This document shows, one piece after another, positions 1 through 12,600 of a stretch of 64,000 nt of DNA. The position numbers and the translations under genes were made by a program. Source of the DNA: Zygnema cylindricum (Eukaryota > Streptophyta > Zygnematophyceae > Zygnematales > Zygnemataceae); assembly GCA_037447655.1 (NCBI GenBank), contig JBBHKE010001180.1, positions 87,037 to 151,036 on the forward strand. The letters are read 5' to 3'. Numbering within the stretch: the first letter of the stretch is position 1; every line of letters begins with the position of its first letter. The notes beneath the pieces are model-generated. The model was not told the DNA's origin. It made no database searches and saw only the letters and a list, made by a program, of their open reading frames with translations.

Positions 1-60
1 GACTAGAACAACATAAAGAGACCTCAAGATTGTGAGAAAATGTGCAGAAAAGGGAAATAC

Positions 61-2171
61 CACAAGAGTTGCAATATCCCCCGTAACAGAACATTCAGAA
101 CCGGCATACGGGCAATTATATGCTCGAAAACTGCATTGGCTCTCATGCTTGAGTTTAGTATAATAGGGGAGGATTTCCTTGCAGCCTCGAAGGTGGTGTT
201 TACAAGGTAACTCGAGAGATTCGGCGACTTTCTCCAAAGCCAAACAACGGATATTCCCGAGCTCAAAGCGACAAGTAGGGCAGCGATTGTGAACACGGAG
301 TTTGCAATTGGAACAAAGAGTGTGGCCATTTGGACACTACAAAAGAATGAAAAAAAAAGTCAAAAAGTGATCGACAAGTAGGATAGCACTTATGAACACG
401 GGATTTGCAATTGGAACAGAGAATATTGCCATTTGGACACTATAAAAGAATAAAAAATAAAAAAGGAAAGTCTAAACAATAATGCTAGCACAGTATATTA
501 ACTCCTACTATCGAAGCACACCCAAGTAATTCAATTAAGCTTCTTGACATAAGCAAAGATAGTGTCATGGAATACCCTAATTGGTTTTAACTGTTTTCTA
601 TCCAGGTTTTTTGAAATCTGAGAAGAACGTACTGTGGACCAAAAATAGACAACACGACATCCAGATATATAGGCTGCGTATGGTCGATTATTTCAATTTG
701 ATAGCGAAAGATCAAATGAAAGTCTAGAAAGTTATCCACTATTGTCGTATTAGTATTCAGGAAAAAAAAAATGTGTACAGAACAGAGTTCCGTATGAGAC
801 GGTCCCAACAGCTTCCCAAAACAGTCCCAAAACCTCACTACCCAAAAAAATCAAAGATCAATGAAAACCAAAATCTCGAATAGACTGATTTACAGAAATA
901 CATACTAGGAATATTTCACAAATTCAACGTTTTTCTGATAACCAGTCAAGCCGTGACTTTTAGACTTATACCTGTCTACTTCGAACATGACACAAAGTAA
1001 CATTGTCTGAAAAAAAAAGTATGTCATTTACGTCTGAAAAAAAAAGTATGCCTTTTATGTCAGATAAAAAAGTATGCCATTTCTGGAAAAAAAATTACGT
1101 CAATGTCTGACGAAAGTACGTTATTTATGTCTAAAAAAACTTATGCAATGAGCCTGGATTCACATAAAACCAATTTCTCCGAAAAAGTGCAAAATTCAAG
1201 ACGGTATTGTGATTCTGACTTCCAGCACATTATTGCAAACAAAAAACGAAGAAGATTTACAAAACAAAGCATGAACAAAACGGCATTTAGAAAGAATTTA
1301 GCAGTTTATAACCAGCTTTCAGCATGGTTAACAAGAAGTTGTATAAAAGGGTCAACAAAAAAGCTGCAAAACGGAGTTGACAAAAAGACGCAAGAATTTG
1401 ACAAAACCTGCAGAATAGGGTTCACAAGAAGTTGCAAAATAGAGTGGACAAAAAATTGCAGACTACAGTTAACAAAAGTTGCGGAATAGGGTTAACAAAA
1501 AGTTGCAAAATGAGATAAACACAAATCAGCAAAATAAGGTTGACAATAAGTTGCAAAATAGGGTTAACAAGAAGTTGCAAGATAGGGTTGATAAAAAGTT
1601 GCAAATAAGGTCCGAAAAAAGTTGCAAAATAGGGTAAACAAGAAATTGCAAGATAGGGTTGGCAACAAGCTGCGAAATAAGGTTGACAATAAGTTGCAAA
1701 ATAGGGTTAACAAGAAGTTGCAAGATAGGGTTGATAAAAAGTTGCAAATAAGGTTCGAAAAAAGTTGCAAAATAGGGTAAACAAGAAATTGCAAGATAGG
1801 GTTGGCAACAAGCTGCGAAATAAGGTTAACAAGAAGTTGAAAAACAGGGTTAACCAGAAGTTGAAAAATAGGGTTAACAACAAGTTGCAAAATAGTATTA
1901 ACAAGAAGTTGCAAAATCATGGTTAACAATTTTAATAACAAAAGTTGCAGATACAAAAGTTGCAAAATAGGCTCACCTGGTGAATTGGTGGAAACATGGA
2001 CTCCGTACAAACAGGACAATCCAGAAGCTCGTGCATACTTGGAGCCATGATGGACGTTCCTAGCCTCAGAGGCTCCTCACGGCAAGAATCCGAATCATCT
2101 TTCAAGCTTCTGTCACATGGATGTCTGTCAGAAACTTCTGACAATCCTCCACCACTGCTGCAAGGTGCCAT
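61..2171 (-). CDS. SINAT: SINA/SINAT-like RING E3 ubiquitin ligase, 5' part (partial at window edge)
   Basis: Two exons can be read on the minus strand. Exon 1 is 2171-1977 (65 codons, starting MAPCSSGGG) and exon 2 is 336-61 (92 codons). The exon 1 donor is CAG|GTGAGC, the exon 2 acceptor is TTTGTAG|TG, and both junctions are phase 0. Exon 1 ends with HELLDCPVCTESMFPPIHQ, the first half of a RING. Exon 2 opens with CPNGHTLCSNCK and continues through CPTCRFELGNIRC, completing the RING and leading into the SIAH-type zinc finger (LKHESQC, CPYAGSEC, GDIATLV). A donor GTG|GTATTT follows TLV, so the rest of the substrate-binding domain lies beyond position 1. Family members are ubiquitin ligases of about 300 residues that dimerise and target regulators for proteasomal degradation. 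An in-frame GTG lies upstream, but the ATG at 2171 is the first real start. Family assignment is secure. The particular paralogue is not known. Confidence 0.9.
269..474 (-). repeat. 103-bp tandem duplication of the SINA exon 2 start and its splice acceptor
   Basis: Positions 269-371 and about 372-474 are diverged direct copies with a period of 103 bp. The copy at 269-371 holds the functional acceptor and the start of exon 2. The upstream copy (372-474 in minus-strand reading) keeps an acceptor-like tract and would encode CPNGNILCSNCKSRVHK, but the His of the RING is changed to Asn and the following Arg-Cys is changed to Cys-Tyr. It looks like a decaying pseudo-exon inside intron 1. Confidence 0.8.
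1379..1975. repeat. Minisatellite (about 24 bp unit, 143-bp higher-order unit) in SINA intron 1
   Basis: The unit is close to GTTGCAAAATAGGGTTAACAA and varies between copies. A 143-bp block repeats at 1538-1680 and 1681-1823, about six basic units each. The array runs almost to the exon 1 donor, and the first intron bases (GTGAGCCTATTTTGCAAC) resemble the unit. Open frames across the array reflect its periodicity, not coding. Confidence 0.9.
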
Positions 2172-2193
2172 CAGTACATCCACTCAGAAAATG

Positions 2194-2440
2194 GTTTAGG
2201 GTTATTGCAACCTTTATTTCCACTCCCACACTCTCTCTCCGCCTCTATATTTCTTCCTGCTTTTCTCTCTTTCCCTGCTTTTCTCTCTTTTCTGCTTTTC
2301 TCTCTCTCTCTCTTTCTCTCTCTCCCTCTCTCTCCCGTTGACTCTCCTAGGTCAACGAGCAATTACTTCAAAAAACCATAACTCTCTGACGTTAGAAATC
2401 CTCTCAATCCTTCCTAATTGACCCTAAACCCTAACCCTAA
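2194..2440 (-). promoter_or_regulatory. Upstream region of the SINA gene: telo-box-like motifs and CT-rich tract
   Basis: CCCTAAACCCTAACCCTAA lies at 2422-2440, about 250 bp upstream of the SINA start codon, and a second TTTAGGG core lies near 2198. Between them, 2228-2340 is a strong CT-rich microsatellite. Telo-box (AAACCCTAA) and CT-rich leader motifs are common in plant promoters and 5' leaders. That these act on the SINA gene is inference from position. They could also be a chance interstitial telomere repeat. Confidence 0.5.
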
Positions 2441-5400
2441 GTCTTCCTCATTAAATTAAGCTCCATAAATTTAAACCAATGACCTCTCACAAGAAACTCC
2501 ATCGCCTCTTTCTCTCTGAAGACCATGACAGGAGGACCAACTAGACATATGTTTCATACTTTAATAAAGCAACCGTTGGTAACTCAAAAGTTTCGTCCAC
2601 AGGTAAAATAATAAAATATGCAAACGAATGTATCAGTATAGTACTGTAGTTGACCATCATGCAGGTCCATGCAGGCAGTTCGTATGTTGCATGCAGTTTT
2701 AAAGTGCGAAAAAGGACGCCGTATTTTACTGTACACGTCTACAGCTCGAATGTTATTGTCTTATTGACGAAAAAGGCGCACAAAATGGTCAAAGCGTACT
2801 TACAGTACGCACAGAATCTTCATAATACTGACATTTTCAAATGTTTCGCACTTTAAAGCGAGTATATCCTGTATGACGGCCGTTACTTTTCATAACTGCC
2901 CGTGAAAATGTGGACATGCCGCCTAACGTGGAGACTAAAATAGACTATATCATAGTTCAAAAGTAGGTGAAAGTAGGCCCATACAATATGCCTATTGTAT
3001 GCAAAACATACAATATGACTTAAGACCCATATTGTATTCGGACCTATTCGGACCAATTAAAACATTCGGACCAAAAATTGGACCAATTAAAACATTCGGA
3101 CCAAAAATTGGACCAATTAAAACATTCGGACCAAAAAAATTTATTTACACCGTCAGATTCGGACGATCGGACGGTCTCTGATCAAAGAAGCGATCTAAGA
3201 AGATCACATGAAAAGCCATAAAACAACTTACGATAAAGGCGCCGACCGGCCTACCATAAAAACGCCTACTTTTGAACTATGCACTATATAAAGTCGAAAC
3301 TGGAGAGTCGAAACGTCGCCGACGGCTCCGTCTATTGTGGGCGTCCAAATCAGATTATGTCATGGGAATCTCGAGGATTTGAATAAACCGTCCGATGTAC
3401 TAATTTTGCGTGGAAGAAATCTCATATTTCGTACGGTGGAAAGATTTTGTAGGGGGCGGATTAGTACGAACATATTGAAATCTCTTTCGCTGTCGTATAT
3501 TTAAATTTCACGAAAGCGTTCCAAAAGACGCCCTAACTTTGGGTGGATCTGACCCACTAAGAATCCACGTTATCAACCCAGAATCTGAATCAGACCTACG
3601 CGATGACTAATGATCATTAATCTAACGAGAATTCTTATTCGTACAGTTTTTCAGGACGAAACGTACTACAAATCGAACGACACGTGTCCATGACGACTTG
3701 ACGAGCTCCTTGCCCGCGCCACATGTACGCTGACGACATTCCCGCCAAAAAATTGAAGTATCAACGAGGATGTTGACAAAAAAACAAAAAATGCGGTGTG
3801 CTACAAATTACCTGTATGGTTAAAAGCACACACCGACAATGTGAATCAATGTGAAGTACTTATTCAATGTAAGAATGCTGATTCGTAAATAGGGTGGATT
3901 CATTTGGTCGCGCGTGACGACGCGTCATTTTAGTTTCATTGATATTTATACGCGGGTACGCTTTTATATTTTGTACGAATTTATTTCGTTTCGTGCGAGT
4001 ATATACATGTCGTACGTCGTCCTTTAACTTGTGTCCAAGTTCAGCGTAACTGTTCGCGATTAGATTCCATTTTTGTCGCTAAGTCAAATGTCGGTGTGTG
4101 CTTTCAGTGGAGCTCACGTGAAGTGAGTAACTACCTGCGCGCAGCCATTTTATTTATATGTGGCTGCCTCAGTTTTGTTACAGTAAACCTGCGCCGGCCG
4201 TGTGAATTGTTTTTTTTTTCATGACGGTCGACGTTCGCAAGCGCGACAGTTTTTTAACCGCCGTTTCAATATTTCGCCAGTCAAAGTTGTTCGACGGATT
4301 GACCGTCAAATCTGAACTTAAAGGTACGTAGCTTGTACGAAACTGTACTTCAAATGTACAATTTCTGACAACTACCTGCGCGCAGCAAAAATCGTCTCTG
4401 CGATTAGCAATTCCCTTATTTAATGCTAAAAAAGTAAAGCAATGTACACACTATCAAGATTCATCGTCAAATTTGAAATTTCAATGTCTCCTAAACCAAA
4501 GTCCAAGCATCTCAGGATCGGGTGAATTTTTGTACGGAAAAGAAAAGGATATTGTCCTTTTGACCTTTTCAAAAGGCAATAATGGTTTTCGAAAGAGATA
4601 TAATGTTATCTCAAATTAAATATTCTCTAAATCCATGTCCCAAATCATACTAAGACACTCCATATCTCCGCTTTTCCATCTTTTCTCTACCTTACTACAA
4701 CAATGACAATATTGTAGATAGTTATCTATCACAAAAAATCAATGTAAAGAGAGAGTAAAACATGAAAAAATGACGATTTAAAAAAAAAAAGTAAAAACAG
4801 AAATTGACGATAACTAATGACATAATGCCATTCAAACAATGCCTTAGTAAAGGTAACGTTCCTTTTGCCATACTTTCTTCGAGAGTAATTTCTATGGTTT
4901 TACGTTGGTTATGTTTTAAGAGTGAGATGGTCGACGCAACACAAGGTCACCTCGAGGAACACAACTACCACCCATCATAATTTAGAGAAATAATTTTCGG
5001 GCAATCAAAAGCGCAGACTTCTACATTTTCTTTCTAATGCAGGTAATCGAAAGGTACCGATCTTACCCTTTGATCGTTGCGGCTCAAATGAAAATCAGAA
5101 AAAAATGTGTCGAGAAAAAGAACTTCACTTGCGTGGAGGATGTTTGAATCTAATAACGATCCACGATGTAGTATTTTTGAATAACTGTATAACCAAAATG
5201 CAATCACATGGCAATGTTTGTTCACGATTGACGAAAGAGATACCTCCATACCTCTCAATCATGTAGGAATCCTTTGCCGCCTATAAGATATCGAGAAAGC
5301 AACCCTAAGGTACATGTGGATTACAACGCTTCTCCCTCTCCCTCTCCCTCTTCCTTTCCCATTCCCTCTCCCTCTCCCTCTCCCTCGTCTACCTCTACTG

Positions 5401-6606
5401 AAGATCATTACTCTCTATTTAGGCTTTTCAAAAAAAATCGAGGAAATGTAAAGACTTCACTGTCATCAATACATAATACAATTGTATTGGCAATACAATT
5501 GTAGTACAAGCAATGTATTACTGCAAAATTATGTTTATTACTGCAATATGTTGTTTGTTTGTTTTTTCTTTTAACAGCAGTATCAATTGTTAGTCAGGTG
5601 TGAAAAAACATCTCCGGCTTCCTTTTTGATTCCACTTGTGTCTTTCCGCTATTTTTGCTGTTCGCCAAGGTTTTCCAGAGTTCCTTCTAAGGTTTTGGGG
5701 TTTTAAACTCGTTTATACGTAACTCAGGGTTTTTTAGGGTCTTCAATCCGACCAATGGCTGTGTTTGCATATACTGCGAGAGTCTAAAACGGATAGAAAT
5801 TCACCAAATAAAGGCATTACTCATCTGAAAGTTCTGGCAACTTTTTCTTAGTCCATGTTTTCTTACGTTGACAAAAAGAGCTGTGTTTCCCTGTGCTAAA
5901 CCACAGGAAAATAAATTGTACTTGTGGTGCAAAAAACGTTTTATTTCCCACCATATCTGTTTTAAGATATATGTTAAGACATTATACAAGTTTGGAAAAG
6001 GTAGAGGCTGGAGAGAAGCCTCCGCCCAATTACCATTTCCTGCGATTTAGGTGCTCCATCGAGCCTTTGCTTGTTTGTTACAACATAATAATTCACAATT
6101 AAAATAGGCTGTGTTGCAATTCGTCTCTTTTGCGTCTCCTAACCGCAGGTTTCGAAAAGATCCGAGGGTTGCAACTGCCAGTTAGATAATTGCCTCTTTT
6201 GGGCATGTTTTTTCTTTTTCTTTTTCTTTTTCTCTTTCTTGCATGCATTCTTTTTCTCTTTCTAGAAGAAGGGAAGGAGTAAAAGGTTTGTTCACAACTG
6301 AAGTCCCCGAAGTCATTTTGTTTTTTACCGTCAACCTTCACGCAACACATTCCGTTGGGTGATTTTGTTGTAACTGAACATTTGTTGTGACAGAAAGTTT
6401 TGGAAGAACACAGTTCCAGTTTCAGTTCCAGTTTCAGTTTCAGTTCCAGTTCCAGTTTTATGGACTGGAAAGAGGAAGAAAGTGAGACACGCCCGAAATG
6501 GTTTACTGAGCTTTCAGATTTTTGAATGATCGAGGATGTCCCCGTCCGTCGCAGAAAAGGCTTGAAAAAGTTTGAAAAAGTTTTACGAAAACTCCGGAGA
6601 TTCAAA
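2441..6606. other. Intergenic region between the SINA gene and the CPL3-like gene
   Basis: No conserved coding sequence is visible. It holds a 30-bp tandem repeat (3051-3137), an old interspersed repeat (about 4060-4345), an inverted repeat around the 14-mer AGCACACACCGACA (near 3825 and 4089-4102), a CTCCCT-type microsatellite (about 5330-5390), a TTTTTC repeat (about 6210-6235) and a CAGTTC/CAGTTT repeat (about 6408-6455). The last kilobase probably includes the 3' UTR of the CPL3-like gene, but no polyadenylation site can be fixed. Confidence 0.6.
3051..3137. repeat. 30-bp direct tandem repeat, nearly three copies
   Basis: The unit begins GACCAATTAAAACATTCGGA and recurs exactly at 3051, 3081 and 3111, the last copy incomplete. 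Confidence 0.9.
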
Positions 6607-9600
6607 CTATAGCTGAAAGTCGCGCTCATTTGCTCGTCGGTACAAGATCGTGGAGGCCTCCACCCTGCCAAAAAAATAATTATTTAATTATTATCCAAAC
6701 TAGCAATGATGAATTTCAACCCAACAACACCAAGAATATCTCAAGAATAGTTCACACCTGTAAAAACAAACAGAACCATTATATGTAGTTAACCCGTACT
6801 ATATGCGTCGCATATGGTTTTTTCGACTATGATCCAACGTATATAATACAGGGTTGTCACATATAGTGTTTCCAATTGTTTTCGCACATTCGAACTATGA
6901 TTTCAAAACCTTTTAACTGCATTTTCCCATTGAGAAACAGACCAACAGGGAAGCGCTCCTGATATGACAGGAGCTTCTTACCAAGCGGGTCGTACCACAT
7001 GTCTCCCTGTCGCTAATGCCCAATTCACCTGAAAAACGACAACAATTCAACAAGGAACGTCAAAAATCATTTTTATGTCAAAAGACAATTTTTTCAGAGC
7101 ATTTTCAACAACGTCAAAACAAGACATGAGAGGGAAGGAAGCAAAATCTCCCAATTCACCTTATCCGTTCCTAAACAAAGAGCGACTACATGAGTGACTC
7201 CATCATCAATAGCTGTGGTACAGGAAGCTCCAAACTGTTCTGCCATACGCCAAAGAGGATGAGTATGTGGTCGAGCCTCCCCGACCTGTACAAGAGGAGA
7301 GAAAAAGAGAGAAAAACAGAAAAAAATCGGGAGTTCATTAGGCAAATTATCACGGTCAGTGGAAACTATCACGGCCGGCGCATGTCATCGCGATTGGTGA
7401 ATTGCGGAAAGGATAATGGATCTCACGGGAAAAACTCGACTGAATAAAATTCGGCAACCAGAGAGTATTCGCCTCTGTTCTTCTGCCAGAATATTTCGCA
7501 GGTCAGCGTCAAACTGAGGTTGGTACTGTTGAAAGAATGCAGCGTGAACTCTCTCCATCACCTGTTTCCCAAAACAAAAATGAGTTACCCAACGAAAAAT
7601 ACACTACAGCCGTCGTGAACTCTCTCCATCACCTGTTTCCCAAAACAAAAATGAGTTACCCAACGAAAAATACACTACAGCCGTCGCCAGTTGTTTAAGA
7701 AAGGCTGATACTTACAGCCAATGCACATGCGAGCATCCCGTCAGCTTCTCTTTCATCATGACTCAACTCCAGAAGGGATGGTCCAGAAAGTCCAAACTGT
7801 CGTCGACTGCTCGGAAAGTACATGTATCTGCGAGAGTGAGTCCATGGAGTATCATAAGGACTTATATTCGTTTGTTGCCTATATTTGACTTAATATAACT
7901 ATAAGTCAGTTGCGGCTTTTTTGACCCCAAATCATAAAATAGTGTTCATATGACTAAATAAGAAAGAGGGCCTAAATAAAGCCAATTCACGCGAATAACT
8001 AAATAGCAATGGAAGCTGTAGTTAATAAGATCCATCATGTTTCCGCTCATATGGGGATGTTAACTAGAAAAAACTGTCATACAGTCTCTATCTATCGATC
8101 TTGTCTTCTGAAGTGTGAATCACAATAAAATGCATTATTTTTTGAGAATTGGAGAAGTTCCCCACCGTTCCACAACGATGAGATTTGTGGCATGCTGTGG
8201 CCACACACTGGCTGAATCGTCTAGAATGAGAACCGCAGACTCCATTCCCAAAACTCCCGCGAGATCTTTACTCCTCGGCTTTGAAGGAACGTCCTGTATT
8301 CCTTCACCTACCTCGTCTCCCCTAGAAATAACACGTCCCGCAAAAAGATCTCCTGAAGGATCTAGAAGTTTGGCCATTTGGGTGGCATATGCACGGTTTC
8401 CCATGGTGTATACGTGGAGCTCAAAAAGGGCACTAGCCTGAAAATATCAAAAGATTTGTTTTTTAGGGGGAAAAAAAAAAAACTTAAACTTCTTGCATAG
8501 ATGGTCATGAGCTTGGCATAGGCTCCAATGTGAGATTTGTAAAAGAATCCCACTTTAGTCCTAAAATGCAACAAGAAATGTAGCCATATTATGGGTTCTT
8601 CCTCTGGCTTTTATTCACACGTAACCTGACAGTGCCAAAATTGCCTTGTAATAATATGAATTAACGACGTAGAATATGGCCTTGTTCTCCAAAATTTAGA
8701 AGTATGGACTGACACATGATATTTATCTAGGCATGAGAGCGTGGCATATGCTACGATTGGTATAAACGAGCAAATGCCTCTGTTTTCATGTATATGAAAA
8801 TGGTTGGTCTGTATGGCTTAATAAGGAGTAGGATGAGTTTGGGCAATGGAAAACAATGGTATACCCTTGCGAGAAACGTCCAGATACCAGGCCGGAGTTT
8901 GGTCCACATAGCCATATGAGGAAAACGGTAAAGCTCACGTCGTTTACCACCTTCTCGAGCAACACGATTTTTCTCCAACGTTTCTGAAACTTTTAATCGT
9001 TTCTGCCACTCCTCTTCAACCTCACCAAACTGCATTCATGCCCCTCCCCACCACGGGCATTTAAGGCAGTTATCCAACTTCTAATGAATAGTAGATTCCA
9101 AGATCCTTGAGACTAACACAATAATATGCATAAGCCCTACATGTATCATCTTGGACATGTTTCATTCTTTTTTCCAAGACTGGAGACTCAAAATTCCATC
9201 CAATTTGACAAAAGCTTGAATGGTGGACATGGCTTGAGCTGCTCAGAGAAGCCAGAAGCCCCTTCAATTTGCTGTAAAAAAAGCTAACAGAATGGTCAAC
9301 TAAAACGTGAACTATTAACCTTTCAGTTAACTGTTTTAACTTAGTTAGAAAGACCGTACAGTTCATTGCTGTTAGTTTTCACCTTTGCAGAATTAAGGAG
9401 TGTGTGATCTAGATCCAGAACAAGGCAAAGCTTGCCGGCTCGCAGCATTCTCTCTTGTTCCCCCATTCGTCTCTCTCTTTCTGATGCCCCAAAGCTCTGA
9501 TCCACTTGCTGAATTCTTTGTCCCGTCAAATCCATTTGTTGAATCGATTGTCCATTCAATTCTGTATCCCACTCTCGAGGGACTTTTTCAATAGAAGCCT

Positions 9601-12600
9601 CCACATGCCCTACCTCACTCAGATTGCTGCCAGGATCCAGAAGCTCTCCATACTTAGCCTCACTCCCATTCAGGCTTTTCCCAGCAGTCGAAGAGGCAAG
9701 AAGTGTCAAATCTCCAATCCTTTCAGATCCATTGACAAGATGGGAACCACTTATTGAATTTAACTCTAAATGGGAGCCTGAATGCATATAATTGACATGA
9801 ATATCTGGTAACATACTGCCTGTTTTTACGGCATGTATAGGGGGAGTGAGAGACCGTAAAGGAGAACCTCCAACCACTGGACACCCTTCCATATTACTGT
9901 TAACGCCATTTATTAACTTTTGTCCTCTTTCCTCTCCACTTTCCCTCAAAGCTCTACGAGGATCACGATGGCGCAAGCGACTTCGTCCAGCTTCCTCTTT
10001 CTGCATCTCAAACAGGCAAGTACGCCAACCCAGAATATAAAATCAAAGGAGGTCAAGAAGTTCATTTCAACATTCTGGTGAAAATGAATGTGAACACGCT
10101 TTAATCATAAATTGCAAGGTATGACCTGTGAAAGCCTTTGACAACTTACCAGATTTGTCCCATAATCATGTGTAGGACCTGAGGGTGCTCCGGCCTCGGG
10201 AGCAAGCAAAAATCCGTGGCTATCACTTGGATATCCCTCCCTACCGTTCCTGTCAATAAATGAAGCTAGAGAGTCACTCTCCTGGAAAACCTGGGTCTGG
10301 TTTGTGAGGCCTACAGGTGCAGGTGCTTCTGTCTCAGACAGACGTAAAACTCCATGACTATTATTAAAATCTCCCTCAAAACCACTACCTTTGTCGTTGA
10401 TGATTAGAGACGGACTCTCCTGCAACGCATGGCTTTGGCTTTTCAGACCTGAAATTGCTCCGGCCTCAATAACAGGCAAAATCCCTAAATTATTGTTAGA
10501 ATTTCCGTCCATACTGTTGATGCACCCGACAACACTTGTCGCAAGATATGGACTCTCCCCAAAAAACTGTTGTTGGGTTGCTATAACTTGAGTGCCTGCT
10601 GGGTCTTCGGTTAAAGTTTGACCAATTGCTCCAATTGCCCTCTCGTCCTCCATTTGCAATCTCTTGGGAATGGAATCTATTAAATCATTTCCAGCTCTAT
10701 CAGCAAATTTTCTTTTCAAGTTCGGAACTAAACCAGCAACTTGAATGGAAAAATCTTCATCAACTACCATTGCAGATCTTCTACGAGGATCTCGAGTTGT
10801 AACTGTATTTCCAGAACGTACAACACAAGGAGGCAAACCATCCTGGAAAATTTGCTGGGAGGAACTATATGTTTCAAGACCTGAAGAATAGGATTGACTA
10901 TCCTTCAAACTTGTGCTCACAAGTGGGTCAGATTTCCAACCGGAAGAATCTCCTCGGACATCCTGACCTTTCAAAGTATCTGATGGGCGTATCACTTTTA
11001 TACCTATCTCATTTTTATCTTCTTCCTCGTCCTCTTCATCCTCCTCATCTCCTCCAGGAGTAGGGCTTGGCATCCTCTGCAAAACATGAACATTGCGATT
11101 ATACTGACGTCTGTCTTCCATTCTACCATCATTTGAATCGTCAAAAACATGTGGTTGATTCTGCTGTTGTGGTTGCAGATGTTGTGATCCTTTGACCACT
11201 TCTATTTGATCTCCACTCTGCCAATTGTCCTCCTTTTTGGAAGAATACAAATGGTTTTGAGAAAAATTGACCTGACCACTGATTCCTGAAATAGCCGAGG
11301 TACCGGAAACTACCAATTTGACTGTTAACTGGCCATCATCTACATTAGAACCCTCAACAGGAAAACTATCTCTTTGGGTGTAGTTTTCAAGAACAGGGGA
11401 AACATTGTAAACATGCTCTTTTTGTGACTGAATATGCCCAGTTTGCTCTGTCCCAAGTTGAAAAGCACTCGGCTGTAAGCCATTCTTTTCATTATTTACA
11501 ACATGGAAAACTTCAGAATGCCTCGGAGTTTCATGACGGTAGACTTGAAGAGGAGCACTGGCATTTTGTGGCCATGTCCAACTAAGGGCTTCTAGGGTTT
11601 TTGCGGAAAAATTTGTTTCAGAATCACCAAGGACAGATCTCGAATTTTGGGCAAAAGCAAAAGCAGCGGCAGCTATAGCTGCTGCATCTGCCGCTTGTTG
11701 GGCATCCACAAGATTACCGAAAAGTTTAACGAGGTCTTCTTGATGATTCCCAACGACGGACGGAAATTGCACATTGATGTGCTCAGGTTTGGTGATCATA
11801 GATTCAGAGGAAGGAAAAGTGATCGTGTTTTGAAGTGGTTTTGCAGCAGGAATTGTTTCTGATGCGACAGACTGGCTTTTGACTTGCTCAATTAAAGTGG
11901 CTTCCTGCTCTAATAGTTCTTGCCGATCACTTTTTATCCTGCCAGTTCGGTTACTTGCTTCAAAGCTCCTCCTCATCGCTTCTATCTGCATCGCAAAGGA
12001 AACACCTTTTCTTCAGTTCAGCAGCAAGAAGCTAAAATGATCGGGATCTGTTCACGGCCGTTTCTTATACCTTTCTATAGTTTTTGGCAGGAATGACACA
12101 GAATAGACACAGTTGTCACTCGAGTTACCTTTAGTAACACGAGTGTACAGTTTTCTATTTCACACTAAATAACAACACATTACTCAAGTTACTCATCGAA
12201 TTGACTCATCATACCAAAAGTAAAAACAGAGCGCGTATTTTAAATGATTATTATTTTTCCCATGTGGGTTAGAATAGCACCTCTGTGGCCTGTTTACGAG
12301 TGAAGAGCCTCTCGCGATTGGCCCAAACGATTTCCATCAAACTGTACAAATTAACAAAAACCAAACCATTAGCCAAAAACAAAAACTTAGTATTCTGGCG
12401 AAAACGTAATGGTTATAAAATCTTCATTGCATGCAAAATGAACAACACTGTGGTGAAAATTTCATGCAAAATAAACAGCAATTTTGTGGTGGAAAACGCA
12501 CTCTGTAAAAGGTCCGTGAAAACCCTCCTGCTCTCGTCCACTAGCCGTGTTTGCTACCTGGCAACACCACACGCATTTTTTTTTCGGTCAGTCCCTCAGT

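Noticed and set aside
24-329. A 101-codon hydrophobic frame at the left edge
   Set aside because: It is a shifted frame of SINA exon 2. The correct frame gives the conserved RING and zinc-finger residues.
1422-2019. Leu/Phe/Asn/Cys-rich frames that look like membrane or repeat proteins
   Set aside because: They are frames through the 24-bp minisatellite in the SINA intron. The period is a multiple of three, so all stay open.
6099-6671. A 190-codon minus-strand frame at the end of the CPL3-like gene
   Set aside because: Only its first bases overlap the last exon, in a different frame. The rest is repeat-rich 3' sequence coding Lys/Arg runs with no family resemblance.
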